DNA of 64,000 nt from Mycetocola manganoxydans (GCF_003667545.1 NZ_RCUV01000018.1:21218-85217), one strand, 5' to 3'. Positions 17,279 to 25,522 are shown, counted from the first letter of the stretch. Numbers and translations: made by a program. Notes: generated from the letters alone by a model not told the origin.

Positions 17279-18838
17279 TTAGGTCAGTCCGCCGTCGACC
17301 GAGCGGCCGAAGGTTTCGGGGGTCTCCGGTACGAGCACGTCGGTATCGCGGTTGAGGCTCTCGCCTCGGAAGAACGGCTTCGAGCCTGGGCGTGTCCACC
17401 AGATCAGCATGAGGACGACGCCGAACGCGAGAGCTCCGACACCGACGACGAAGGTTCCGCCGATGCCGAAGAGCACCGTGTAGCCGTAGTCGACGTCGTA
17501 CATGTCGATGCAGGACTGGATGAACGCGTATCCGAGCATCAGCCCGCCGAGGAGCGGAAAGAGCCCTTTGAAGAAGAAGTCCCGCGCCGAGTTGAAGAGG
17601 TCTTTCCGGAAGTACCAGACGCACGCGAAGCCCGTGATGCCGTAGTAGAAAGCGATCGCGAGACCGAGGGAAAGAATCGAGTCGGCGAGGATGTTCTCCG
17701 AGATGAACGTCATTCCGACGTAGTAGACGATGGCGACGATTCCCATGACGAGTGTCGAGAACGACGGGGTGTGATACCTCGGGTGCACGGTGGCGAACCG
17801 GCGGGGAAGGGCCTTGTACGCCGCCATCGAGAGGGTTCCTCGTGCGGTGGGAAGAATCGTCGTCTGGGTCGACGACACCGCTGAGACGAGGACCGCGACC
17901 ACGAGGATCCAGGCCCACGGGCCGAGGATGAGGTCTTTCAGGGCGAGGAAGACGTCGTTCGCATTGTCCTCGTTGCCGAGCCCCGCACCATCCGTTCCGA
18001 GTCCCGCGTACGACATCGCGGCGACCGCAACGCCCACGTAGGTGACGAGAAGGATCACCGTGGTGACGAGGGCGGCGAGTCCCGGGATGCGTTTCGGGTC
18101 CCTCGTTTCCTCGTTGAGAGCGAGGCAGGTGTCCCAGCCCCAGTAGATGAACAGGGCGAGGAGCACCGCTTCGATGAAGCCCGAGTAGTCGGTGAAGGCG
18201 AGCGGGTTGAACCAGTCGAGCGAGACCGGGGTGGCGTTCGGCGCCGTGCCGTTTGCGACGTGGACGAACGCGACGACGACGAACAGGGCGAGGGCGATGT
18301 ACTGAACGGCGAGGAGGATGTTCTGCATCCGCTCACCGAACTCGACTCCGCGGTAGCTGACCCAGGTCATGAGGGCGATGAAAAGCACTCCGGTGACGGT
18401 GACGAGGGGGACGTTCGATGCGAGCGATCCGTCACCGACGAGAAGCCACAGGTACTGGCCGCCGATCTGGGCGAGATTGGCGAGGACGACCATGCCGGCG
18501 ACGGCGACACCCCAGCCGCCCATCCACCCGACGAAGGGACCGAATGCCTTGGTTCCCCAGGTGAATGTGGTGCCGCAGTCCGGCACGGCACGGTTGAGCT
18601 CACGGTAGGCGAAGGCGATGAAGAGCATCGGGATGAACGCGACGATGAACGCGATCGGCGCCTGCGCTCCGACCGCGAGCACGACGAAACCGAGCGTCGC
18701 AACGAGCGAGTAGACCGGAGCGGTCGACGCGAGCCCGATGACCACCGAGCCCCAGAGGCCGAGAGTGCCCGCCGCGAGACCTTTGCCTGCGCCGCCTGGC
18801 GCGGCAGGACGCGGAGCGTCCGTCGACTGGAATGTCAT
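17279..18838 (-). CDS. APC-family permease, paralogue of the GABA-operon permease
   Basis: The 519-residue protein has the same architecture as the permease at 1836-3377 and shares its signature segments (YRELNRAVPDCGTTFTWGTKAFGP, FVHVANGTA, FISENIL-DSI, FYYGITGFACVWYFRKDL), so the two arose by duplication. It probably imports an amine or amino acid that the adjacent saccharopine-dehydrogenase-like enzyme then handles. ATG 18838 lies 6 nt after a TAGCTT -10 box that has a perfect TTGACA -35 element 18 nt further upstream. A short palindrome overlaps that -35 box and could be a repressor site. Confidence 0.88.
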   Translation of the reverse strand: MTFQSTDAPRPAAPGGAGKGLAAGTLGLWGSVVIGLASTAPVYSLVATLGFVVLAVGAQAPIAFIVAFIPMLFIAFAYRELNRAVPDCGTTFTWGTKAFGPFVGWMGGWGVAVAGMVVLANLAQIGGQYLWLLVGDGSLASNVPLVTVTGVLFIALMTWVSYRGVEFGERMQNILLAVQYIALALFVVVAFVHVANGTAPNATPVSLDWFNPLAFTDYSGFIEAVLLALFIYWGWDTCLALNEETRDPKRIPGLAALVTTVILLVTYVGVAVAAMSYAGLGTDGAGLGNEDNANDVFLALKDLILGPWAWILVVAVLVSAVSSTQTTILPTARGTLSMAAYKALPRRFATVHPRYHTPSFSTLVMGIVAIVYYVGMTFISENILADSILSLGLAIAFYYGITGFACVWYFRKDLFNSARDFFFKGLFPLLGGLMLGYAFIQSCIDMYDVDYGYTVLFGIGGTFVVGVGALAFGVVLMLIWWTRPGSKPFFRGESLNRDTDVLVPETPETFGRSVDGGLT

Positions 18839-18844
18839 GCCTGA

Positions 18845-18874
18845 AAGCTATTGCCGCGCTCTTTTGACTGTCAA
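18845..18874 (-). promoter_or_regulatory. Promoter of the permease/saccharopine-dehydrogenase operon with an overlapping palindrome
   Basis: On the minus strand TTGACA (18869-18874), an 18-nt spacer, then TAGCTT (18845-18850) and 6 nt to ATG 18838. The palindrome TTGACTGTCAA (18864-18874) covers the -35 box, so a bound protein would block transcription. Confidence 0.6.
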
Positions 18875-18903
18875 TGCCCTCAGTCGGGGTGGCCCGGTAC
18901 TCG

Positions 18904-18920
18904 TTGACGGATGCCGTCAA
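18904..18920. promoter_or_regulatory. Second TTGAC/GTCAA palindrome in the divergent intergenic region
   Basis: TTGACGG-ATG-CCGTCAA is a perfect 7-bp inverted repeat with a 3-bp centre. It lies 29 bp from the palindrome on the permease promoter and shares its TTGAC/GTCAA ends, between the permease (minus) and VOC (plus) genes. Both may be operator sites for one unidentified regulator. Confidence 0.4.
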
Positions 18921-18972
18921 GCGGCGGATCATGGATCTTCGTTGGGCCGAAAACAAGAACCCGGGAGCGAAG

Positions 18973-19404
18973 ATGATCTTGAGAGGCATGGCCACCGTGA
19001 GTTTCTTCACGGACGACATCGATGCAGCGCGGGAGTGGTACTCGAAGCTCCTCGGCATTCAGCCCTATTTCGTCCGTCCCGAGACCGGGCCTGCGGCGTA
19101 CATCGAGTACCGCATCGGCGACTACGAGCACGAGCTCGGCATCATCGACCGCCGCTACTCACCGCATGCGGCCGTGACCGATCCGGCCGGTGCTGTCCTG
19201 TTCTGGCACGTCGACGACGTCGAGGAAACTGTTGCGAAGCTGCTCGCACTCGGCGCACGGGAACACGAGCCGATCACCCCGCGGGAGGCCGGCTTCGTCA
19301 CGGCATCGGTCGTCGACCCGTTCGGGAACATCCTCGGCGTGATGCAGAATCCCCACTACCAGGAGATCCTCGAACTCCGCAGCGGCTCGATGCTGGGCGA
19401 GTGA
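18973..19404 (+). CDS. VOC (glyoxalase/bleomycin-resistance-like) family protein
   Basis: The 143-residue protein has one pair of betaalphabetabetabeta modules typical of the vicinal oxygen chelate fold: MATVSFFTDDIDAAREWYSKLLG at the start, HELGIIDRRY (about 56-65), LFWHVDDVEETVAKLLALGA (about 77-96) and VVDPFGNILGVMQNPHY near the end, where the Glu/His metal ligands of glyoxalases usually sit; a clean metal triad is not obvious. ATG 18973 has GGGAGCGAAG directly upstream; a longer frame starting at 18874 adds an unfamiliar N-terminus and is rejected. It is divergent from the permease operon. Function unknown. Confidence 0.8.
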   Translation: MILRGMATVSFFTDDIDAAREWYSKLLGIQPYFVRPETGPAAYIEYRIGDYEHELGIIDRRYSPHAAVTDPAGAVLFWHVDDVEETVAKLLALGAREHEPITPREAGFVTASVVDPFGNILGVMQNPHYQEILELRSGSMLGE

Positions 19405-19424
19405 ACCGGTTCGTGGCGGCGTCG

Positions 19425-19492
19425 CGTTTTCACCCACTCCGGTCGGATTCATCCGGCGTAGCGGGTGAAGCCGACCGCGACGGGTGAAAACG
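19425..19492. repeat. Dispersed palindrome family 2, copy A
   Basis: 31-nt arms 19425-19455 and 19462-19492 with a 6-nt loop. Shared features are CGGTCGGATTCA near the centre and GTGAAAACG at the right end. It lies between the converging VOC (ends 19404) and pentapeptide-repeat (ends 19520) genes. Related copies are at 39731-39797 and 45016-45082. Confidence 0.85.
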
Positions 19493-19519
19493 TGGACGGA
19501 TGCCGCGCGGCATCATCCG

Positions 19520-20362
19520 TCAGCGACGCCAGTGCGACGGTCGCGACACCGATTCGGGGAGCAGCGTCATGGCATCCCCCTGCGCAGCATTGACCTGAAA
19601 CTGCGTCAGGAACATGGTCTCGGAGAGGTTCGCCCCGCCGAGTTCGGCATCACGGAAGTCGGCCCCGAGCACGTCCGCGTGCGACAGGTCCACCGAGCGA
19701 AGGTCCGCGCCGATGAGCCACGCGCCGCGGAGATTCGCGCCGCGCAGGTCCTGCCCGGCCAGGTGTGCCCCGAACAGTTCCGCTCCCGGTCGCCGGGCAC
19801 GTGCATCCGCCGACAGCTGGACGCCGTCACGCACGAGTTCACTGACGTGAGAGAGCAGTGGCCCCAGTGCCCGCCGGAGTCCGTCGATGTCTGCTGCAGC
19901 GATGTCCTCGGGGGATGCTTCGGTCAGCGCGTCGATGTCGGCGTACGCCTGCTCCAGTTCCTTGCGAACCGGGGCCGCCTCCGCCCTGGATGACGCGTCG
20001 TCGAGGTACACCAGGAGTTCCTGGAGCTGGCGGACGAGGGGAAAGGTGGCGAACATCCTCGCCCGCACCTCCGGGTCGTCGCGCCAGCTCGCCCCGCCGA
20101 AAGTGTGTTGTGTCACCTTCTGGCCGGCGCCGAAGCAGTCGAAGACGGTGCACCCCTTGAACCCGCGCTGGCGCAGCTCGGGGTGGATGACGCACCGATA
20201 GTCGTCGTCGAGGTTGACGCAGGGATCACCCGCGTCCTTCGTAAAGGCGAAGTCAGCGGAGCGCGCGAAAGCCAGCGCCACACAGCACAGCCCGACGCAG
20301 CGGGAGCAGTCGGCGCGCAGATCATCCCGGCGATTCACCGGGGTCATCGGGATCAGTTCCAT
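19520..20362 (-). CDS. Pentapeptide-repeat protein with a Cys-rich (YkgJ-like) N-terminal domain
   Basis: The 280-residue protein has two parts. Residues 19-76 contain eight cysteines: C19-X2-C22-X3-C26-C27, then C48, C57, C71 and C76, an arrangement like YkgJ-type zinc/iron-chelating domains. Residues about 190-250 form roughly ten A(D/N)LXX pentapeptide repeats (GQDLRGANLRGAWLIGADLR region), which fold as a right-handed beta helix. No signal peptide. ATG 20362 has AAAGGAGGTGC in front, a near-perfect ribosome binding site. Function is not known; a metal- or redox-dependent partner-binding role is conceivable. It is divergent from the TPP enzyme at 20561. Confidence 0.8.
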   Translation of the reverse strand: MELIPMTPVNRRDDLRADCSRCVGLCCVALAFARSADFAFTKDAGDPCVNLDDDYRCVIHPELRQRGFKGCTVFDCFGAGQKVTQHTFGGASWRDDPEVRARMFATFPLVRQLQELLVYLDDASSRAEAAPVRKELEQAYADIDALTEASPEDIAAADIDGLRRALGPLLSHVSELVRDGVQLSADARARRPGAELFGAHLAGQDLRGANLRGAWLIGADLRSVDLSHADVLGADFRDAELGGANLSETMFLTQFQVNAAQGDAMTLLPESVSRPSHWRR

Positions 20363-20560
20363 CGCGCACCTCCTTTGCCGCACTTCAGTCTGCCACCGGA
20401 ATGCCCTCGTGCCCTGCTGCGGGAGCAGGAATGCGCGGATGCCGGTGGCTGAGTCACAGCGGATAGTGGCACGGATGCGGCGCAGGAACAACGGCTGGCG
20501 GATCGATCTCTCACCGTCGAGCCTGTAATCGGGGCAGCATCCGGCGAAAGGGACGAACTC

Positions 20561-22363
20561 ATGGCGGAACGCAACGTTTCAGATGTCCTCGTTGAGCGGC
20601 TCGGCGCGTGGGGCGTCGACCGCATCTTCGGTTACAGCGGCGACGGCATCAACGGACTCATGGAGGCACTGCAGCGAGCGGGCAATCAGCCGAGGTTCAT
20701 CCAGGCCAGGCACGAGGAGTGGGCCGCGTTCATGGCCGTGGGCCACGCGAAGTACACCGGTGAGGTCGGTGTCGTCACGTCGACGCAAGGCCCGGGGGCG
20801 GTGCACCTCCTGAACGGGCTCTACGACGCAAAGCTCGACAACGTTCCGGTGGTCGCGATCGTCGGGCAGCAGGCAACGAGTGTGCTCGGCTCCGGTTACA
20901 TGCAGGAGATCAACCTCCCCGTCCTGTTCTCCGACGTCGCGAGTTTCGTTCAGAGCGTCGCGAGCGCCGAGCAGATACCCATGGTGATCGACCGCGCCTT
21001 CCGGTCCGCGCTCGCCAACCGGGCGCCCGCCGTCGTCATCGTGCCCCATGACATCCAGAAAGAGACCGCTCCGGAGTTGGAGCACGAGCACGGGATCCTG
21101 CGCACCGCCTCGGAGTATCGGGCTCCCCGCGTTCTGCCGCACGTCGACGACCTCACAGCGGCCGCCGAGGTGCTCGCAGCCGGCGAGCGGGTGGCGCTTC
21201 TCGTCGGACAGGGCGCGATGAGCGCACAGGACGAAGTCGTCGCCATCGCGGATGCTCTGGGTGCGGGAATCGCGACGAGCCTGCTCGGCAAACCGTTCGT
21301 CGACGAGTCCCTTACCAACGCTGTCGGAACCATGGGGCATCTGGGCACGACGTCGAGTGCCTACCTTTTCGATCACTGCGACACGCTGCTCATCGTGGGG
21401 TCGAACGACCCGTGGACGGAGTTCTACCCGGCTCCAGGACAGGCGCGGGCGGTTCAGATCGATATCGACGGGGAAGTCGTCGGCAACCGGTACCCGGTCG
21501 AGGTGGGTCTCGTCGGGGATGCCGCGATGACGCTCGGCGCGCTGCTCCCCCGCATCGCAGAACTCCGGGAGAAGCATCCGAGGTCGGGCGAGTGGCGGGA
21601 TGCCGTCGAGAAATCGGTGGGCCGCTGGCAGAGAATCGCTCGCCAGCGGGCGAGCGTACCGGCGACTCCCGTCAACCCGGAACGCGTTCTCGCCGAGCTC
21701 GGCCCGATACTCCCGAACGACGCATTGCTCGCGCTCGATGTCGGCAGCGTCGTCTACTGGTACGGCAGGCAACTCCGCCTGCCGAGGGGAGTCGTCGCCC
21801 AGGTTTCGGGAACCCTCGCCTCCATGGGGTGCGGGGTCCCGTACGGGATCGCCGGCAAGCTGGCCGCACCTGACCGGCCGATGGTTGTGCTCTCCGGCGA
21901 CGGTGGGTTCCAGATGAGCGGGGTGACCGAGTTGATCACTGTCAGCCGGCTGTGGACCGAGTGGGAGGATCCCCGCTTCATCGTCTGCGTGCTGAACAAC
22001 GGTGACCTCGCCGAGGTCAGCTGGGAGCAGCGGGAGATGGAGGGCGGACCCCGATTCGACGAGAGTCAGGACCTGCCGAGGTTCCCTGCCGCAGAGTATG
22101 CCGAACTTCTCGGCCTGAACGGTGAGCGCGTCGATGACCCAGACGAACTCGAGAACGCGTGGTCGCGTGCCTTCGAGTCGGACCGGCCACATGTTCTCGA
22201 GGTCATGACGGATGCGTCGATCCCCCTTCTGCCACCATTCCCCGCGGGCAGGGAGAAACTGGAGCAGATGCGGGCAGCACTCGACGAAGAGGGTGAGTCA
22301 GGCGAACACGCCAGAGAACTGCTCGATCGGTACGCCTCACACGAGGATTCCGACCGGGACTGA
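20561..22363 (+). CDS. Thiamine-pyrophosphate enzyme of the pyruvate oxidase / acetolactate synthase-like group
   Basis: The 600-residue protein has the three-domain TPP fold: an N-terminal Pyr domain with the activator glutamate in QARHEEWAAFMAVG (about 47-60), a central FAD/ADP-fold domain (about 195-330), and a C-terminal PP domain with the metal-binding GDGG...NNGD motif (about 446-480, VLSGDGGFQM and VCVLNNGDLAE). GSGYMQEINLPVLFSDV fits the pyruvate-oxidase (PoxB)-like branch. It would decarboxylate a 2-oxoacid; pyruvate to acetate is most likely but unproven, and actinobacterial 'TPP-requiring enzymes' of this type are poorly characterised. GAAAGGGACG precedes ATG 20561. Confidence 0.85.
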   Translation: MAERNVSDVLVERLGAWGVDRIFGYSGDGINGLMEALQRAGNQPRFIQARHEEWAAFMAVGHAKYTGEVGVVTSTQGPGAVHLLNGLYDAKLDNVPVVAIVGQQATSVLGSGYMQEINLPVLFSDVASFVQSVASAEQIPMVIDRAFRSALANRAPAVVIVPHDIQKETAPELEHEHGILRTASEYRAPRVLPHVDDLTAAAEVLAAGERVALLVGQGAMSAQDEVVAIADALGAGIATSLLGKPFVDESLTNAVGTMGHLGTTSSAYLFDHCDTLLIVGSNDPWTEFYPAPGQARAVQIDIDGEVVGNRYPVEVGLVGDAAMTLGALLPRIAELREKHPRSGEWRDAVEKSVGRWQRIARQRASVPATPVNPERVLAELGPILPNDALLALDVGSVVYWYGRQLRLPRGVVAQVSGTLASMGCGVPYGIAGKLAAPDRPMVVLSGDGGFQMSGVTELITVSRLWTEWEDPRFIVCVLNNGDLAEVSWEQREMEGGPRFDESQDLPRFPAAEYAELLGLNGERVDDPDELENAWSRAFESDRPHVLEVMTDASIPLLPPFPAGREKLEQMRAALDEEGESGEHARELLDRYASHEDSDRD

Positions 22364-22400
22364 CCGAGCTCGACAGAGACTGACCGAGCCTGACAGAGAC
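22361..22400 (+). repeat. 20-bp tandem duplication across the stop codon of the TPP enzyme gene
   Basis: TGACCGAGCTCGACAGAGAC is followed directly by a copy differing at two positions. The first TGA is the stop codon, so the duplication adds a second copy just after the coding end. Confidence 0.75.
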
Positions 22401-22419
22401 GTCCAGCCGCGACAGCGCT

Positions 22420-23127
22420 TCAGACGCGGGGCTTCGTACCCCGGTGAAGCGCGACGATGCCGCCGGTGAGGTTCTTGTACTTCACTTCGGTCCAGCCGGC
22501 GCCGCGCAGCCATGAGGCCAACTCAGCCTGTGCCGGCCATGCCTGAATCGACTCGTTGAGGTAGTCGTAAGCGTCGGGGTTCGAGCTCGACACCTTCACC
22601 AGGAGCGGGGTGATGCGCTGCAGGTAGAAGTCGTAGAGCCCCTTCATCACCGGGTTCGGCGGGGTGGAGAACTCGCAGATCACGATGCGCCCGCCCGGCT
22701 TCGTCACCCGGAACATCTCAGCGATCGCCTTCTTCGGTTCGACGACGTTGCGAAGCCCGAACGAGATCGTGGTCGCGTCGAATTCGTTGTCGGAGAACGG
22801 GAGATCCGTGGCATCCGCTTCGACGAATTGCATGTTGCGCACGCGACCGTACTTTTCGCGGCCGACCTCGATCATGCCGGGCGAGAAATCGGCAGCGATG
22901 ACGGTGGCGCCGGACTTTGCGATCGATGCGCTCGACGTGCCGGTGCCTGCGGCGAGGTCGAGGATGCGGTCGCCGGGGTGAGGGTCGATCGCCTTGGTCG
23001 TCGCGACCCGCCAGAGCATGTCGTTGCCGACGCTCATGACGGTGTTGGTGCGGTCGTAGTGGGTCGAGACCTGGTCGAACATGGCGGAGACCTGCGACGG
23101 CTGTTTGGAGAGATCTGCCTTGTTCAT
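22420..23127 (-). CDS. menG: Demethylmenaquinone methyltransferase
   Basis: This 235-residue SAM-dependent methyltransferase carries out the last step of menaquinone synthesis, methylating demethylmenaquinone. It has the family start VSAMFDQVSTHYDRTNTVMS, the SAM-binding ILDLAAGTGTSSASIA (about 55-70), and the UbiE/MenG signatures FGLRNV (about 123) and RVTKPGGRIVICEFSTP (about 139-155). A TACACT box lies 6 nt before ATG 23127. It is divergent from the isochorismate synthase gene across 66 bp, so two menaquinone promoters sit back to back. Confidence 0.93.
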   Translation of the reverse strand: MNKADLSKQPSQVSAMFDQVSTHYDRTNTVMSVGNDMLWRVATTKAIDPHPGDRILDLAAGTGTSSASIAKSGATVIAADFSPGMIEVGREKYGRVRNMQFVEADATDLPFSDNEFDATTISFGLRNVVEPKKAIAEMFRVTKPGGRIVICEFSTPPNPVMKGLYDFYLQRITPLLVKVSSSNPDAYDYLNESIQAWPAQAELASWLRGAGWTEVKYKNLTGGIVALHRGTKPRV

Positions 23128-23133
23128 TCCCCC

Positions 23134-23139
23134 AGTGTA
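23134..23139 (-). promoter_or_regulatory. Leaderless -10 box of menG
   Basis: TACACT on the minus strand, 6 nt (GGGGGA) before ATG 23127. Confidence 0.55.
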
Positions 23140-23181
23140 CGTCCGGGCTGTGCCCCTCGGCTGAACCGCAGAGAGCGGGCG

Positions 23182-23187
23182 TACGCT
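23182..23187 (+). promoter_or_regulatory. Leaderless -10 box of the isochorismate synthase gene
   Basis: TACGCT, 6 nt (GGACGG) before GTG 23194. Confidence 0.55.
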
Positions 23188-23193
23188 GGACGG

Positions 23194-24450
23194 GTGACTT
23201 CACCCGGCACACTTCCCACCGCTACCGAGCGACTCGTCGTCGAAACCCAACAGGTCGACGACACCCGCTCACTCCTCACACTCGTCGACCCGCAGCGCCC
23301 GCTGTTGTGGCTGCGGAAAGGCTGCGGCCTGGCCGGGATTGGCGAGGCCCTCCGTCTCGAATTCTCGGGACCTGACCGCATGCGCGAAGCCGCCGTCGTC
23401 TGGCGTGACATCGCCGCAGCGGCGACGGTCGAAGACCCTCTCCGGATGCCGGGGACCGGCCTTGTCGCGTTCGGCACGTTCGCGTTCGACGATTCCTCCG
23501 CCCAGACCAGTGTGCTCCTCGTGCCGCAGATCATCCTGGGCCGCCGCGACGGGACCTCGTGGATCACCCGCATCCGGCTGGATGCCACGGCATCGGATGC
23601 ACCCGACCCGCTCGCGACCGCCTTCGGGCCCACGTATCGGCTCACCCTCACGCCCGGCGCGGAGTCCCCCGCAGGATTCCAGGCGCACGTCGCCGATGCT
23701 GTCGATCGCATCCTGGCCGGCGATCTCAGCAAGGTGGTGTTGTCTCGTGATCTCATCGGTCATCTCCCCGCGGACGCTGACCTCCGCCGCATCGTGTCGG
23801 ATCTCGCCGTCGGCTATCCGGACTGCTGGACCTTCGCCGTCGACGGGCTTCTCGGCTCCAGCCCGGAAACCCTCGTCAGCGTTCAGGACGGCTCGGTGAC
23901 CGCCCGGGTGCTCGCCGGAACGGCCTCGCGGGGTGCGGATGCCGCCTCCGATCAGGACGCGGCTGTCAACCTCGCGACGAGCGCAAAGGATCAGGACGAG
24001 CATCAGTTCGCCGTGCAGAGCGTGCTCGCGTCGCTGCGGCCGCACACCTCCCATGTGCTCACGAGCGAAATCCCGTTCACGCTCAAGCTGCCCAACCTGT
24101 GGCACCTCGCCACCGACGTGGAGGGCACGCTCACCGACAACGCCACCTCGCTCGACCTCATCGACGCGTTGCATCCGACGGCTGCCGTTGCCGGGTCGCC
24201 GACTCCCGCAGCCGTCGCCCTGATCGCGGAACTCGAACCGTTCGACCGGGGCCGATACGCCGGACCGGTCGGCTGGGTGGGCGCCGACGGCGACGGCGAA
24301 TGGGCGATCGCGCTCCGCTGCGCCCAGGTCGATCAGGATGGCACGGTCACCGCGTATGCCGGTGGTGGGATCGTCGCCGAGTCCGTTCCGGAGAAGGAAC
24401 TCGCCGAAACACGGATGAAGTTCCGCCCGATCGTCGACGCTTTCGGCTGA
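23194..24450 (+). CDS. menF: Isochorismate synthase (menaquinone pathway)
   Basis: The 418-residue protein converts chorismate to isochorismate. The C-terminal two thirds is a chorismate-utilising domain: LSKVVLSRDL (about 181-190), GSSPETLVSV (about 222-231), AGTASRG (about 242-248), SAKDQDEHQFAVQSV (about 265-279), LHPTAAVAGSPTPAA (about 326-340) with the catalytic His/Ala pocket, and ERGRYAGPVGW-type motif here as FDRGRYAGPVGW (about 349-360). GTG 23194 is chosen because the TACGCT box 6 nt before it makes it the first codon of a leaderless transcript and the longer in-frame extension runs through menG antisense. Isochorismate feeds MenD. Confidence 0.92.
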   Translation: MTSPGTLPTATERLVVETQQVDDTRSLLTLVDPQRPLLWLRKGCGLAGIGEALRLEFSGPDRMREAAVVWRDIAAAATVEDPLRMPGTGLVAFGTFAFDDSSAQTSVLLVPQIILGRRDGTSWITRIRLDATASDAPDPLATAFGPTYRLTLTPGAESPAGFQAHVADAVDRILAGDLSKVVLSRDLIGHLPADADLRRIVSDLAVGYPDCWTFAVDGLLGSSPETLVSVQDGSVTARVLAGTASRGADAASDQDAAVNLATSAKDQDEHQFAVQSVLASLRPHTSHVLTSEIPFTLKLPNLWHLATDVEGTLTDNATSLDLIDALHPTAAVAGSPTPAAVALIAELEPFDRGRYAGPVGWVGADGDGEWAIALRCAQVDQDGTVTAYAGGGIVAESVPEKELAETRMKFRPIVDAFG

Positions 24451-24481
24451 GCCGCCGAACCGCGCCGCCGGTGGGGCACGG

Positions 24482-24547
24482 CGGGTTCATCCGTCCCGAA
24501 TGCTCACTTTCGCGCCGGAAACCTGACATTCCGGACCGATGAACCCG
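24482..24547. repeat. Large inverted repeat between menF and ppk2
   Basis: Arms 24482-24502 and 24527-24547 (21 nt, two mismatches) with a 24-nt loop that contains a small TTTC/GAAA stem. Weaker pairing continues outward to about 24461 and 24567. It is in the convergent gap between genes ending at 24450 and 24650. Confidence 0.75.
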
Positions 24548-24573
24548 TGGCATCCGCACCGGCGCGTTCCGTT

Positions 24574-24617
24574 GTCACCAACGCACCGTTTTCGGCCCGT
24601 CAGCGTGCGTTAGCGAC
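24574..24617. repeat. Second inverted repeat in the menF/ppk2 gap
   Basis: GTCACCAACGCAC (24574-24586) pairs with GTGCGTTAGCGAC (24605-24617), two mismatches, 18-nt loop. The whole 199-bp gap also holds a direct repeat, CCGAACCGCGCCGCCG, at about 24454 and 24620. Confidence 0.55.
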
Positions 24618-24649
24618 CACCGAACCGCGCCGCCGCCGCCCGGCACCCC

Positions 24650-25516
24650 TCAGGTCGCGGCGAGCCGCTTCTTCTGTTCCTCGACATCGAAGTCGGCGGC
24701 CGGCCACTGCGGATCGATCGCGGTGAGCGCGTCGAGCAGGAGCCGCTGGACGGCGATTCGCGCGTACCACTTCTTGTTCGCGGGAACCACGTGCCACGGA
24801 GCCGCCTCACTCGACGTGCGCTCGAAGACCTTCTGATACGCCTCCTGGTACGCGGGCCAGTGCTGACGTTCGTCGATGTCGCCCGGGTTGAACTTCCAGT
24901 ACTTGTCGGGGCGATCGAGCCGCTCAGCCAGTCTGGCCTTCTGCTCGTCGGAGCTGATGTGCAGCATTACCTTGACCACGCGGATGCCACGGGCCGCGAG
25001 CTCCGCCTCGAACTCGACGATCGCGTCGAATCGGCGTTCGATCTCCGTGTCATCGGCAAGAGACCGCACCCGTGCGATCAGGACGTCCTCGTAGTGCGAC
25101 CGGTCGAACACCCCGATCAGGCCCGGCCCAGGGACCTTCTTCGCGATCCGCCAGAGGAAGTCGTGCGACAGCTCCTCCTCGGTCGGCGACTTGAACGCGG
25201 CGAGCGCAACGCCCTGCGGGTCCACCGAGCCGACGACATGGCGGACGATGCCGCCCTTCCCGGCGGTGTCCATCGCCTGCAGGACGAGGAGGACGGCATC
25301 CGTCGCCCCGCCCTTCGACGCCGCGAAGAGACGTTCCTGCACCTCGCCGAGGGCCTCAGCAGCGCGCACCAGTTCTGCCTTGCCCTCCGCTTTGCCTCCC
25401 TCGAATCCCGGGGTCGAATCCGGGTCGAGGGCGGCGAGCACGAAGCCGGGATCGGCTCGGAGGGTGGTCAGCGGTTCGGTGGTCCAGGCGGATGGGGGCT
25501 TCGACGATGAGCTCAT
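24650..25516 (-). CDS. Polyphosphate kinase 2 family protein
   Basis: The 288-residue protein has the PPK2 P-loop kinase fold: Walker A AMDTAGKGG (Asp83, Lys87), Walker B/lid region GVFDRSHYEDVL (about 135-146) and the lid arginine stretch KARLAERLDRPDKYWKF (about 180-196). Members transfer phosphate between polyphosphate and nucleotides. The NDP- or AMP-phosphorylating class cannot be assigned by eye. ATG 25516 is preferred; a CACACT box 6 nt upstream suggests a leaderless start. It sits alone between menF and menD with no pathway link that I can see. Confidence 0.9.
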   Translation of the reverse strand: MSSSSKPPSAWTTEPLTTLRADPGFVLAALDPDSTPGFEGGKAEGKAELVRAAEALGEVQERLFAASKGGATDAVLLVLQAMDTAGKGGIVRHVVGSVDPQGVALAAFKSPTEEELSHDFLWRIAKKVPGPGLIGVFDRSHYEDVLIARVRSLADDTEIERRFDAIVEFEAELAARGIRVVKVMLHISSDEQKARLAERLDRPDKYWKFNPGDIDERQHWPAYQEAYQKVFERTSSEAAPWHVVPANKKWYARIAVQRLLLDALTAIDPQWPAADFDVEEQKKRLAAT

Positions 25517-25522
25517 CTGCAC

